This document shows, piece after piece, positions 40,911-49,733 of a stretch of DNA of 64,000 nt (position 1 is its first letter; each line of letters starts with the position of its first letter). The DNA is from Coriobacteriia bacterium (GTDB lineage: Bacteria > Actinomycetota > Coriobacteriia > Anaerosomatales > SLCP01). The notes beneath the pieces were generated by a model that was not told the DNA's origin, made no database searches, and saw only the letters and a program-made list of their open reading frames with translations. Position numbers and translations under genes: made by a program. The stretch spans positions 1-64,000 of the forward strand of contig JAUVXE010000003.1 of assembly GCA_030603745.1 (NCBI GenBank), written 5' to 3'.

Positions 40911-41351
40911 CTAGTGCAGGCCGAGCGACTCGTCGACCTCCTCGACCGCCTCGTCGAACGCGTCGATCTGCGGCTGGATGGCCGCGACCGCCGCGGGCGC
41001 CGAGAGGCCCGGGTCGAGCTCGTCGGTCGCGCGCACGAGGTCGGCGAGCGCGGCCTCGGCCTCCGAGAGGTCGACGCCGTCGATGCCCTCGGCCTTCTCG
41101 CGCACGGTCTCCCAGGTGGTGACCACGCGGGAGGTCACGCGCGCGACCTCCTCGGCGGTTCCGGCTGAGTCGACGGTGAGGTAGCGGGCGAGCGCGTTCT
41201 CGACGTCGTGGATCGCGTCGTCGAGTTCCTCGAGGAGTCGCTGTTCCTCGTTCGCGCACCCGCCGAGGGCGAGCGAGGCGAACAGGAGCACGAACGCCGC
41301 GAGCAGGGCGAACAGGGTCCGTGCGTGCGGGTGACGGTTCGTGCGGGTCAT
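40911..41351 (-). CDS. Small helical lipoprotein
   Basis: This 146-residue lipoprotein has a signal (LFALLAAFVLLFASLALGGC) with lipobox LGGC. The mature part is acidic and helical (EEQRLLEELDDAIHDVENALA, ARVTSRVVTTWETVREKAEG), consistent with a coiled-coil or substrate-tethering protein. No function is known. It overlaps the stop of the glutaredoxin gene (ATGA), so the two are co-transcribed. Confidence 0.75.
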   Translation of the reverse strand: MTRTNRHPHARTLFALLAAFVLLFASLALGGCANEEQRLLEELDDAIHDVENALARYLTVDSAGTAEEVARVTSRVVTTWETVREKAEGIDGVDLSEAEAALADLVRATDELDPGLSAPAAVAAIQPQIDAFDEAVEEVDESLGLH

Positions 41352-41623
41352 CGGTCCACTCCCAACAGTTCGCTCAGACGGTCAGGGTAGAAGTCTACAC
41401 AAACGCCGTTGCCGAGTTCGAAGGTGGGGGTGTGGAGGCGGCCCTCGTTGTGGTCGGCGGCACGGCGCCGGGCGTCGGGGTCACGGGAGACGTCGATCTC
41501 GCGGTAGGTGATCCCGTGGGCGTCGAGCCACTCGCGCGCCCGACGGCAGTCGGGGCAGTACTGCGTGCAGTACATGATCAGCTCGGGCTGGTCCGGGGTG
41601 GTGGGGTGCGCGTGCTCCGGCAT
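41348..41623 (-). CDS. Glutaredoxin-like thiol-disulfide protein
   Basis: This 91-residue protein has the thioredoxin fold with a CPDC active site (YCTQYCPDCRRAREWLDAHG) and the TPTF cis-proline motif. EIDVSRDPDARRRAADH and a C-terminal helix complete the NrdH/Grx3-like layout. CPDC rather than CPYC is common in actinobacterial relatives. It probably reduces disulfides using thioredoxin reductase or a low-molecular-weight thiol. ATG 41623 is the only start with family-length N-terminus and a GGAG site. Confidence 0.88.
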   Translation of the reverse strand: MPEHAHPTTPDQPELIMYCTQYCPDCRRAREWLDAHGITYREIDVSRDPDARRRAADHNEGRLHTPTFELGNGVCVDFYPDRLSELLGVDR

Positions 41624-41822
41624 GGTTGGCTCCTCGGGCCGTGGGGTACTCCTCGGCGGGTATGTACCCCACGGCGGCGGCGCTGGCGGGGCACGCGAGG
41701 CGCGAGCCGGAGAGACGGGCAAGAACCGCCGCGATTGTGTCATCATCGAGGGGAGGATCCGCGGCGCTTCCGCCTGTGGGCAGGAGGAGCCGCTCCACAC
41801 GACGTCCCAGGGAGGAACGTCC

Positions 41823-42644
41823 ATGCCAGACGAAGCACACGCACTCGCGGTGTTCATCGACTTCGAGAACCTGGCGGTCGGCGCGGAGAAGTCCGCCTCG
41901 GGCCGTTCGAACGGCCGCCGGGCGGGAGCCGCGGCGCGCAAGAAGACGCCGGCGACCGCCTCGGCGGAGCTCTTCGATATGAAGCGCGTCCTCGAGCGCC
42001 TCGTGGAGAAGGGCAAGATCGTGGCCAAGCGCGCGTACGCGGACTGGGCGCGCTTCCCCGAGTACGTCACGCCCCTCCATGAGCTCGGCATCGAACTCAC
42101 GGAGATCCCCGAGCGGGGGATGACGGGCAAGAACTCCGCCGACATCCGGCTCGTGGTCGACGCGATGGAGCTCTCCTACACCAAGGAGCACATCGACACC
42201 TTCTGCATCGTGTCGGGCGACAGCGACTTCACGCCGCTCGTGGGCAAGCTCAAGGAGAACGGCAAGACCGTGATCGGGCTCGGCATGAAGGACTCCACAA
42301 GCGACCTGCTCGCGGCCAACTGCGACGAGTTCATCTACTACGAGGACCTCGGCCGGGCGGGGACCGGCGCCCCGGCACTCGGCGACAAGGTGCCCGCCGC
42401 CAAGAAGGCCGCGTACCAACTGCTCTTCGACACCATCGACGCGCTGCTGCGCGAGAACGTCGACGTCATCCACGCCTCGATGGTCAAGGACACCATGAAG
42501 CGCAAGCAGCCCTCGTTCACCGAGTCGAACTACGGCTACCGCTCCTTCACCCAGCTCCTCGAGGACGCCCAGAAGAGCGGGTTCATCACCCTGCGCAAGG
42601 ACCAGCGCTCGGGAACGTACGTGGTCGAGGGCTTCACCGGCTGA
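41823..42644 (+). CDS. NYN-domain ribonuclease-like protein with LOTUS/OST-HTH domain
   Basis: This 273-residue protein opens with an NYN (PIN-like) domain: AVFIDFENL (catalytic Asp), then IRLVVDAMEL, FCIVSGDSDFTPLVGKLKENG and FIYYEDL. The C-terminal part (about 195-273) has the OST-HTH/LOTUS pattern, with helices around LLFDTIDALLREN and a winged segment SFTQLLEDAQKSGFITLRKD, which often binds RNA G-quadruplexes or proteins. An insert of about 25 residues in the NYN domain is Arg/Ala-rich. It likely cuts or binds RNA. ATG 41823 has GGAGGAAC upstream. Confidence 0.9.
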   Translation: MPDEAHALAVFIDFENLAVGAEKSASGRSNGRRAGAAARKKTPATASAELFDMKRVLERLVEKGKIVAKRAYADWARFPEYVTPLHELGIELTEIPERGMTGKNSADIRLVVDAMELSYTKEHIDTFCIVSGDSDFTPLVGKLKENGKTVIGLGMKDSTSDLLAANCDEFIYYEDLGRAGTGAPALGDKVPAAKKAAYQLLFDTIDALLRENVDVIHASMVKDTMKRKQPSFTESNYGYRSFTQLLEDAQKSGFITLRKDQRSGTYVVEGFTG

Positions 42645-42645
42645 C

Positions 42646-44856
42646 GTGGGCGGCCCCGCACACCAGCTGTTCGCGCCCGTCCCGCTCGGCCTCGAGCGCG
42701 TACTCGCCGAGGAGATCCGCGCCCTCGGCGCCTCGCACGTGCGGCAGGTGCGGGCGGGCGTGTCGTTCACCGGGCCGCTCGAGACCGCCTATCGGGTGTG
42801 CCTCTGGTCGCGGGTCGCGTCGCGGGTGCTGCTCCGCCTCGGCGAGGTGCCCGCGTCCGACACCGACGCGCTCTACGAGGGGGTCGCCGCCCTGCCGTGG
42901 GAGGACCACGTGCCGCCGGATGGCACCCTCGCGATCGACGTCACGGCGTCCCGCTCGCCGATCACGCACACGGGCTTCGCCACGCTGCGGGTCAAAGACG
43001 CCGTGGTCGACCGGCTGCGCGAACGGTTCGGGGTGCGTCCCGACATCGACACCGTCTCGCCGGACGTCCGTCTCAACGTGGCGCTGCGCGGCGAGCGCGC
43101 CACGCTCGCGCTCGACCTCGGCGGGGAGGGGCTGCACCGGCGCGGCTATCGCGCGCCCGGCGAGCAGGCCGCCGCCCCGCTCAAGGAGACGCTCGCGGCC
43201 GGTGTCCTGCTGCTCGCCGGATGGCCGTCGATCCGGGCGCGCGAGGGCGCGGCGTTCGTCGACCCGATGTGCGGTTCGGGCACCCTCGTGCTCGAGGCCG
43301 CGCTCATGGCGTGCGACATCGCGCCGGGGCTCCTGCGCGAGCGATGGGGCTTCTCGGCGTGGCGTGGGCACGACGCGGACGCCTGGGCCGCACTGCTCGC
43401 CGAGGCGGGCGAGCGGCGGAGCGAAGGACTCGCGCGCGGCGGGCTGTTCGTGGGCGGTGACGTCGACCGCCGGGCGGTGGGGCTCGCGAAAGCGAGCGCC
43501 GGGCGCGCCGGGGTCTCGCGCGTGGTCCGCTTCGAGGTCGCCGACGTGGCGGCCGTCGCGCCGCCCCGCGGCGGGGCGGGCGGGCTCGTCGCGGTCAACC
43601 CCCCGTACGGCGAGCGGCTCGGCGGGGCGGAGCTGCGCGACCTCTATGCCGCGCTCGGCGAGACGCTGCGTGCGCGGTTCGGCGGATGGCGCGCGTGCGT
43701 GGTCACGGGCGCCGAGGACCTCATCGGGGCGCTCGGACTCGTGCCCGCGGCCGAGCACGAGACCTTCAACGGGCGCATCCCGGTGCGCGTGTTCGTGTCC
43801 GACATCCCCGCACCGGCCGCCGACGGCACAGGCGCCGCCGTGTCTTCCGGGGTCGCGCCGGCCGGCTCGGGCGCCGAGATGTTCGCGAACCGGCTCCGCA
43901 AGAACGCGCGGCACCTCGGCAAGTGGGCGCGTCGGACCGGCGTCACCTGCTACCGCGTCTACGACGCCGACCTGCCAGAGTACGCCGTCGCGATCGACCT
44001 CTACGCGGGCGCGGGCCCCGACGAGGGCCGTCTTGCGGCGCACGTCGCGGAGTACGCGCCGCCGGCGAGCGTCGATCCGGCGCTCGCGCGCCGCCGGCTG
44101 CGCGAGGCGGTCGCGGTCACGGCCGACGTCCTCGGCATCGCTCCCGCCGACGTGCACCTCAAGGTGCGCCGCCGCCAGAAGGGGAGCGCGCAGTACACGC
44201 GTCAGGGACGGGAGCGCGACGTGATGACCGTCGCGGAGGGTGGACTGCTCTTCGAGGTCAACCTCTCCGACTACCTCGACACCGGGCTCTTCCTCGACCA
44301 TCGCCTGACGCGAGGGATGGTCCGGGACGCGGCGGACGGCGCGCGCTTCCTGAACCTCTTCGCCTACACCGGCACCGCGAGCGTCTACGCGGCCGCCGGC
44401 GGCGCCCGGGCCACGACCACCGTCGACCTCTCGGCCACCTACCTCGACTGGGCCGAGCGCAACATGCTCATGAACGGGATCACCGGCGGCCACCACACCA
44501 GGGTCCGCGCCGATGCGCTCGAGTGGCTCGCCACGGCCGCGCGCGGCGGGGTGCGCCCGTTCGACCTCGTCTTCTGCGATCCGCCCACCTTCTCGAACTC
44601 GAAGCGCATGGAGGGCACCTTCGACGTCCAGCGCGACCATCCCGCGCTCATCGCGGCCATCGAGCCCCTGCTCGCTCCCGACGGCACCCTGCTCTTCTCG
44701 AACAACCGTCGGCGCTTCGACCTCGACACCGCCTCGCTCGAGGCGCTCGGCCTCGCCTCCGAGGACCTCACGGCGGCGTCGATCCCGCCCGACTTCGAGC
44801 GCAACCCGCGGGTGCACACCCTGTGGAGGATCACCCGCCGAGGAGGCGGCTCGTGA
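42646..44856 (+). CDS. rlmKL: Bifunctional 23S rRNA methyltransferase RlmK/L
   Basis: This 736-residue fusion has an N-terminal THUMP region (about 60-160), a first SAM-dependent methyltransferase with NPPYGER (RlmL, N2-methylation of a 23S guanine), and a second methyltransferase (from about residue 450) with CDPPTFSNSKR (RlmK, N7-methylation). The order is that of the E. coli bifunctional enzyme. The GTG start lies one base after the previous stop. The stop overlaps the following gene. Confidence 0.92.
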   Translation: MGGPAHQLFAPVPLGLERVLAEEIRALGASHVRQVRAGVSFTGPLETAYRVCLWSRVASRVLLRLGEVPASDTDALYEGVAALPWEDHVPPDGTLAIDVTASRSPITHTGFATLRVKDAVVDRLRERFGVRPDIDTVSPDVRLNVALRGERATLALDLGGEGLHRRGYRAPGEQAAAPLKETLAAGVLLLAGWPSIRAREGAAFVDPMCGSGTLVLEAALMACDIAPGLLRERWGFSAWRGHDADAWAALLAEAGERRSEGLARGGLFVGGDVDRRAVGLAKASAGRAGVSRVVRFEVADVAAVAPPRGGAGGLVAVNPPYGERLGGAELRDLYAALGETLRARFGGWRACVVTGAEDLIGALGLVPAAEHETFNGRIPVRVFVSDIPAPAADGTGAAVSSGVAPAGSGAEMFANRLRKNARHLGKWARRTGVTCYRVYDADLPEYAVAIDLYAGAGPDEGRLAAHVAEYAPPASVDPALARRRLREAVAVTADVLGIAPADVHLKVRRRQKGSAQYTRQGRERDVMTVAEGGLLFEVNLSDYLDTGLFLDHRLTRGMVRDAADGARFLNLFAYTGTASVYAAAGGARATTTVDLSATYLDWAERNMLMNGITGGHHTRVRADALEWLATAARGGVRPFDLVFCDPPTFSNSKRMEGTFDVQRDHPALIAAIEPLLAPDGTLLFSNNRRRFDLDTASLEALGLASEDLTAASIPPDFERNPRVHTLWRITRRGGGS

Positions 44857-45626
44857 ACGCTTCCGCACTCTCAGACGAGCGCACGGTGACGGTCGCCTGC
44901 GGGCGCGCCGTCGACTACCGCGTGCGCCGCAGCCCGCGGGCGAGACGCGTGCGGCTCACGGTGAGCGCGCGCGACGGCCTCGTCGTCACGTTGCCGCGCG
45001 GTCTGGCCGAGGACCACGCGAGACGCGCCGTGCTCTCGCGGCAGGAGTGGGCGCTCGGCGCGCTCTCGCGCGTGGCGGCGCGCCGGGCGCTCTCGTGCGC
45101 CCCGGCCGCCGAGCGGCTTCCCGACGAGGTCGCTCTCGCGGCGCTCGGCCGCACGCTGCCGGTGACCTACCGCTCAGGCGGCTCGCGGAGCGTGGCTCGC
45201 GAGGCCGGCGGCGAGCTCGTGGTGAGCGCCCCGGGCGGCCGCGACGACGCCGAGTCGTGCCTCGCCGCGCTCAGGCGCTGGCACGCGCGCGCCGCCCGCG
45301 AGGCGCTGCCGCCCCTGCTCGATCGCGTCGCGGCGGAGGCCGGCACCCGACGCCCCGCCCGCGTCACCGTGCGCGGACAGCGCACCCGCTGGGGGAGCTG
45401 CTCGCACTCAGGGACCGTCTCCCTCAACCGCGACCTGCTCTTCCTCCCGCCGCACCTCGTCCGCTACGTGCTCGTGCACGAGCTCGCGCACCTCACCCAC
45501 CTCGACCACTCCCCGCGCTTCTGGCGTCTCGTCGACCGTCTCTGCCTCGACCCCTCCGCCGAGGAGTGCCGGGCCTCGTTGCGCGCCGCGCGCGAGACGT
45601 TCGTCCCGGTGTGGGCCGATGCCTGA
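44853..45626 (+). CDS. YgjP-like M48-type metalloprotease (DUF45)
   Basis: This 257-residue protein of the WLM/DUF45 type carries a zinc-binding HExxH motif in LVHELAHLTHLDHSPRFW, preceded by TRWGSCSHSGTVSLN, the YgjP hallmark. The N-terminal half is beta-rich and basic. Relatives are cytosolic metallopeptidases of unclear role, sometimes linked to restriction or protein quality control. The GTG overlaps the RlmKL stop, with AGGAGGCGG upstream. The next gene overlaps its stop by eight bases. Confidence 0.87.
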   Translation: MNASALSDERTVTVACGRAVDYRVRRSPRARRVRLTVSARDGLVVTLPRGLAEDHARRAVLSRQEWALGALSRVAARRALSCAPAAERLPDEVALAALGRTLPVTYRSGGSRSVAREAGGELVVSAPGGRDDAESCLAALRRWHARAAREALPPLLDRVAAEAGTRRPARVTVRGQRTRWGSCSHSGTVSLNRDLLFLPPHLVRYVLVHELAHLTHLDHSPRFWRLVDRLCLDPSAEECRASLRAARETFVPVWADA

Positions 45627-46527
45627 GCGCCTCGGTGACAGACTCGACCGGCTGCCGTTGCCGGGTCCCGTGCGCGCGGGCGCCGAGATCGTCGCGCGCA
45701 CCGTCGACGACTTCCTCGAGGACGGTGGCCCGCGCCTCTCGGCCGCGCTCGCGTACTATCTGCTGATCGCGCTCGCGCCCCTCCTCATCCTGGTGGTGAG
45801 CGTGGCGGGCCTGCTCTTCGAGCGCGCCGAGGTGCGCGACGCGATCCTGCTCGGCGCCTACCGTTTCCTCGGCGACGAGGGGGTCGTGGCCATCGACCAG
45901 GTGCTGCGCGGCGTCATGAGCGCGCGCGCCGGCGGCGGGACGGCGCTCCTCGGCGTGGCGGTGGCGATCTTCGGCGCCTCTGCGGCGTTCTCGCAGCTCC
46001 AAGCGGCGATCAACATCGCGTGGGACATCCGCCCGCGGCCGGAGGGGTTCCGCGAGTTCCTCAGGCGCCGCTCGCTGACCTTCCTGCTCGTGCTCGTGGT
46101 CGGGGTGCTGCTGCTCTTCGTGGCCGTGCTCTTCGGCGCGGGCTTCTCCGACGCGCTCGTCGCGGTCGTGCCGGACTTCACCGGGATGGCGTGGCTCGCG
46201 GAGAAGTCGATCTCGGTGCTGGGCGCCGCCCTGCTCTTCGCCATCGTCTTCACCATCCTGCCCGACCGGCGGGTGGCGTGGCAGGACACGCTCGTGGGGG
46301 CGCTCGTGACCGCGCTCCTCTTCAACGCGGGCTCGGTCGCGCTCGGCGCGTACCTCGCCCGCAGCAGCATCGGCTCGGTCTACGGCGCCGCGGGCTCGTT
46401 CGCCGTGGTGCTCGTGTGGCTCTACTACTCCACGCAGGTCTTCCTGCTCGGCGCCGAGTTCACGCACGTGTGGGCCACGCGTCGCCGGGCGATCCGCGCC
46501 GCCCGCGCGGCGCGCTCACCGGAGTAG
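45619..46527 (+). CDS. YihY/BrkB-family inner membrane protein
   Basis: This 302-residue membrane protein has about six helices, and family marks include SAALAYYLLIALAPLLILVVS in helix one, the LLGVAVAIFGASAAFSQLQAAINIAWDI segment and a final AGSFAVVLVWLYYSTQVFLLGAEFTHVWA. The family was once called RNase BN but is not a nuclease. It is a suspected transporter. The AcuC-like gene converges on it seven bases away. Confidence 0.92.
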   Translation: MPERLGDRLDRLPLPGPVRAGAEIVARTVDDFLEDGGPRLSAALAYYLLIALAPLLILVVSVAGLLFERAEVRDAILLGAYRFLGDEGVVAIDQVLRGVMSARAGGGTALLGVAVAIFGASAAFSQLQAAINIAWDIRPRPEGFREFLRRRSLTFLLVLVVGVLLLFVAVLFGAGFSDALVAVVPDFTGMAWLAEKSISVLGAALLFAIVFTILPDRRVAWQDTLVGALVTALLFNAGSVALGAYLARSSIGSVYGAAGSFAVVLVWLYYSTQVFLLGAEFTHVWATRRRAIRAARAARSPE

Positions 46528-46534
46528 GGGGCGC

Positions 46535-47629
46535 TCACTCCCCGCTGAGCGTCAGGGGCGCCGCCGTCCCGGAGAGCGCCGAGGAGAGCGCGCGCCACGA
46601 CTCCGGCAACCGCTCGTCGAGCGTGATCTCCGCGAGCTCGGCGGCGAGCAGCGTCCAGGCGCGGGGCACCACCGAGTAGGTCCCGTAGCCGCCGCCTCCC
46701 GTGCAGAGCAGCCGCCCGCCCGCGTGCTCCTCGGCCAGGCCGATGACGCGGCGGTAGAGGTCGCGCATCGCGGGCAGCGTGAGGCCGAGGTGGGTGAGCG
46801 GGTCGTCGACGTGGGCGTCGGCGCCGCACTGCGCGACCAGGGCGTGGGGGCGGAAGGACGCGAGCGCGGGGGCGACCGCGCGGTCGAACGCCTCGGCGTA
46901 CTCGCCCGCGCCCGCGGGGGGGGAGAGCGGCACGTTGACCGAGAAGCCCGCTCCCGCGCCCGCACCGGTCTCGGACGCCGCGCCCGTGCCGGGGAAGAGG
47001 AAGCGGCCGGACTCGTGTACCGAGATGGTGAGCACGTCGGGGGAGTCGTAGACGGCCTCCGGCACGCCGTCGCCGTGGTGCGCGTCGATGTCGCGGTAGG
47101 CGATGCGCGTGCCCGGCCGGTCGCGCAGCGCCACGGCGATGGCGACCGCGGGGTCGTTGTAGACGCAGAACCCCGCCGCCCGGTCCCGGTGCGCGTGGTG
47201 CAGGCCCCCGGCGGGCGCGAACGCGCGCGTCGACCGCGAGCCGGGGGCGGCGTCGAGCACGCGCGCGAGCGCCTCGACGGTCCCGCCGGCGATGAGCGCC
47301 GCGGCGTCGTGGAGGCCGGGGGCCGCGGGAGTGTCGCCCGGGCCGATGCCGCGCTCCGTGCGCCACGCGAAGCGCGCCGGGTCCGCCGAGGCCGCCCGCA
47401 CGGTCTCGAGGTAGGCGCGGTCGTGCACGAGCGCGAGCTCGTCGTCGCTGGCCGGGCGGGCGGGCCGCACGAGCTCGAGCGGGGCGCGCGGGTCCTCCTC
47501 GGCGACGAGGCCGTAGGCGCGCATCAGCTCGACGGCGAGCGTGAACCGCTCCGGCTTGAGCGGGTGTGCGGGCCCGAGGTCGTAGGCGGCCATCGCGGGG
47601 TCGTAGACGAGGGCGGGGCGAGGGTGCAT
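46535..47629 (-). CDS. AcuC/histone deacetylase-family protein
   Basis: This 364-residue zinc-dependent deacylase is related to AcuC, which deacetylates acetyl-CoA synthetase, and to HDAC-like amidohydrolases. Signature segments are PLKPERFTLAVELM, AGGLHHAHRDRAAGFCVYNDPA, and the zinc/catalytic YRDIDAHHGDGVPEAVYD. GADAHVDDPLTHL holds further metal ligands. ATG 47629 has GGAGGTGG upstream. It is divergent from the leuC operon, and the space between holds a dyad over the leuC -10. Confidence 0.9.
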   Translation of the reverse strand: MHPRPALVYDPAMAAYDLGPAHPLKPERFTLAVELMRAYGLVAEEDPRAPLELVRPARPASDDELALVHDRAYLETVRAASADPARFAWRTERGIGPGDTPAAPGLHDAAALIAGGTVEALARVLDAAPGSRSTRAFAPAGGLHHAHRDRAAGFCVYNDPAVAIAVALRDRPGTRIAYRDIDAHHGDGVPEAVYDSPDVLTISVHESGRFLFPGTGAASETGAGAGAGFSVNVPLSPPAGAGEYAEAFDRAVAPALASFRPHALVAQCGADAHVDDPLTHLGLTLPAMRDLYRRVIGLAEEHAGGRLLCTGGGGYGTYSVVPRAWTLLAAELAEITLDERLPESWRALSSALSGTAAPLTLSGE

Positions 47630-47716
47630 GCGGGCGCCACCTCCGGTGGGCACGGGTGCGGACACGGGGTACGTACCCTTTGACGCCCGCCGCGCCGCCC
47701 GCTGCCCGGGCTGACG

Positions 47717-47752
47717 TTGTGAGCGCATGGCCACGTGTCGTAAACTACACGT
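47717..47752 (+). promoter_or_regulatory. Promoter with dyad operator upstream of leuC-like gene
   Basis: TTGTGA at 47717-47722, an 18-base spacer and TAAACT at 47741-47746 form a plausible promoter. The inverted repeat ACGTGT (47733-47738) and ACACGT (47747-47752) flanks the -10 with an eight-base spacer, so a repressor binding here would block the promoter. The regulator is not known. It lies about 100 bases upstream of the first in-frame start. Confidence 0.5.
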
Positions 47753-47844
47753 CTGCCCTCGGACCTCCGCGCGCGTCGCGGTCGCGCGTGAGGTGCGCGC
47801 CACGGTCCGGTTCGGCCGCCCACGGGGCGGGCCGGCGGTGAGGC

Positions 47845-49143
47845 GTGCTGCAGCAGACAGACCGACCAGGGAGGCTGATCGCCATTTCCGGCAAGACGAT
47901 CGCCGAGAAGATCTTCTCGGCCCACTCAGGGACCGACGCGCGGGCGGGCGACATCGTCGTCGCCGACGTGGACTTCGTGATGGGGCAGGACGGCACCTCG
48001 CCGCTCGCCATCCGGGCGCTCGACAACATGGGCGTGGCCGAGGTCTTCGACCCGCAGAAGGTCGCGCTCGTCATCGACCACTCCTCGCCGAGCCCGATCG
48101 AGGGCGTGAGCGCGCTCCACACGATCATGCGCGACTTCGGCAAGCGGACCGGCGCCAAGGTCTACGACATCGCCGAGGGAGTCTGCCACCAGGTGGTCCC
48201 CGAGCACGGGCACGTGGTGCCGGGCGACCTGATGGTCGGCTGTGACTCCCACACCTGCACCTACGGCGCGCTCAACGTCTTCTCCACCGGCGTAGGCTCG
48301 ACCGACGGCGCCGCCGCGATGGCCTCGGGCAAGCTGTGGTTCAAGGTGCCCGACACCATGAAGGTGACCTACGAGGGCTCGCTGCAGCCGGGCGTCTTCA
48401 GCAAGGACCTGATCCTCTACCTCGCCGGCCAGATCGGCGTGGACGGGGCCACCTACGAGGCCATCGAGTTCCACGGGCCCGTCATCGACGAGCTGTCCGT
48501 GGACGCTCGCATGACCATCTCCAACATGGCGATCGAGGTCGGCGCGAAGGCGGGGCTCATGAAGGCCGACGACAAGACGCTCGCGTGGTTCGAGGGCCGC
48601 GGCACGCGCACTCCGGCGCCGGTCGACCCGGATGCCGACGCGGTCTACGCGAGCGAGCGGGTGATCGACGCCTCGGCGGTCGGCCCCCAGGTCGCCAAGC
48701 CGCACGCGGTCGACAACGTCTCGCCGATCGAGGAGGTCGAGGGCACGCCGATCGCCCAGGGCGTGCTCGGCACGTGCACCAACGGACGCCTCGAGGACCT
48801 CGGGATCGCGGCGCGGATGCTCGAGGGGCGCCGCGTCCACCCGGATGTGCGCTTCATCGTGGCCCCGGCCTCCAAGCAGACCTACCTCGACGCCATGGCC
48901 GCGGGCTACATCCAGACGCTCGTCGAGGCGGGCGCCGCGGTCGTGACCCCCGGGTGCGGCCCGTGCGTGGGCACGCACAACGGCGTGCCGAGTGACGGCG
49001 AGAACGTGATCTCCACGGCGAACCGCAACTTCAAGGGCCGCATGGGCAACAGCAACGCCTTCATCTACCTCGGCAGTCCCGCGACGGTGGTGGCCTCGGT
49101 GATCGAGGGCAGGATCACCGACCCGCGGAAGTACTTCGGGTAG
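47845..49143 (+). CDS. leuC: 3-isopropylmalate/homoaconitate-type hydro-lyase, large subunit
   Basis: This aconitase-superfamily large subunit has up to 432 residues. The [4Fe-4S] cysteines are visible in LGTCTNGRLEDL and TPGCGPCVGTHNG. The GCDSHTCTYGALNVFSTGVGS segment marks the LeuC2/homoaconitase (archaeal-type) branch, not the long bacterial aconitase. Substrate may be isopropylmalate, homocitrate or citrate. Citrate is attractive because an isocitrate dehydrogenase is encoded downstream. Start is uncertain: GTG 47845 lacks a site, while AGGGAGG (47868-47874) points to an ATT codon at 47884, exactly where family homology (SGKTIAEKIFSAHSG) begins. Confidence 0.9.
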   Translation: MLQQTDRPGRLIAISGKTIAEKIFSAHSGTDARAGDIVVADVDFVMGQDGTSPLAIRALDNMGVAEVFDPQKVALVIDHSSPSPIEGVSALHTIMRDFGKRTGAKVYDIAEGVCHQVVPEHGHVVPGDLMVGCDSHTCTYGALNVFSTGVGSTDGAAAMASGKLWFKVPDTMKVTYEGSLQPGVFSKDLILYLAGQIGVDGATYEAIEFHGPVIDELSVDARMTISNMAIEVGAKAGLMKADDKTLAWFEGRGTRTPAPVDPDADAVYASERVIDASAVGPQVAKPHAVDNVSPIEEVEGTPIAQGVLGTCTNGRLEDLGIAARMLEGRRVHPDVRFIVAPASKQTYLDAMAAGYIQTLVEAGAAVVTPGCGPCVGTHNGVPSDGENVISTANRNFKGRMGNSNAFIYLGSPATVVASVIEGRITDPRKYFG

Positions 49144-49216
49144 CGGACAGGCGCGACCGGCGCACCACGCGACACGACGGCTCACGGACGGCGGAGACAC
49201 AGAGGAGAGCACAGCG

Positions 49217-49720
49217 ATGACTGGACTCAAGGCGAAGGCCTTCAAGTACGGCGACGACATCAACACCGACTACATCATCAGCGGCAAGTACAAGTTCAAG
49301 TCGGCGGACATGGAGGCCATGGCGGTCCACGCGATGGAGGACCTCGACCCGGACTACCATGACAAGGTCAAGCCGAACGGCGGGTTCCTCGTGGCCGGCA
49401 AGAACTTCGGCATGGGCTCCTCGCGGGAGCAGGCGCCGCTCGTGCTCATCCACAGCAACACCAAGGCGGTGCTCGCCAAGAGCTTCGCGCGCATCTTCTA
49501 CCGCAACGCGATCAACACCGGCCTGCCGGTCGTCGAGTGCGACACCGACCTGATCGACGACGGCGACGAGCTCGTGGTCGACCTTGAGGCGGGCGTGGTC
49601 CGCAACGTCACGCAGGGGAGCGAGATCCCCTTCCCGCCGCTGCCCCCGGTCATGGCGCAGCTGCTTGCCGACGGCGGTCTGGTGGAACACTTCAAGAAGC
49701 ACGGAGGCTTCAACCTCTAG
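49217..49720 (+). CDS. leuD: 3-isopropylmalate/homoaconitate-type hydro-lyase, small subunit
   Basis: This 167-residue swivelling-domain subunit pairs with the LeuC-like protein. Family marks are YGDDINTDYIISGKYK near the N-terminus, AGKNFGMGSSREQAPLVLI (the GSSRE substrate-binding motif) and FARIFYRNAINTGLP. The short length and YIISGKY loop are those of the archaeal/homoaconitase branch. In that branch the loop controls the substrate, so it should be compared with isopropylmalate- and aconitate-specific proteins. AGAGGAGAG precedes the ATG. Confidence 0.92.
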   Translation: MTGLKAKAFKYGDDINTDYIISGKYKFKSADMEAMAVHAMEDLDPDYHDKVKPNGGFLVAGKNFGMGSSREQAPLVLIHSNTKAVLAKSFARIFYRNAINTGLPVVECDTDLIDDGDELVVDLEAGVVRNVTQGSEIPFPPLPPVMAQLLADGGLVEHFKKHGGFNL

Positions 49721-49733
49721 GAGGCGTGGGCCC

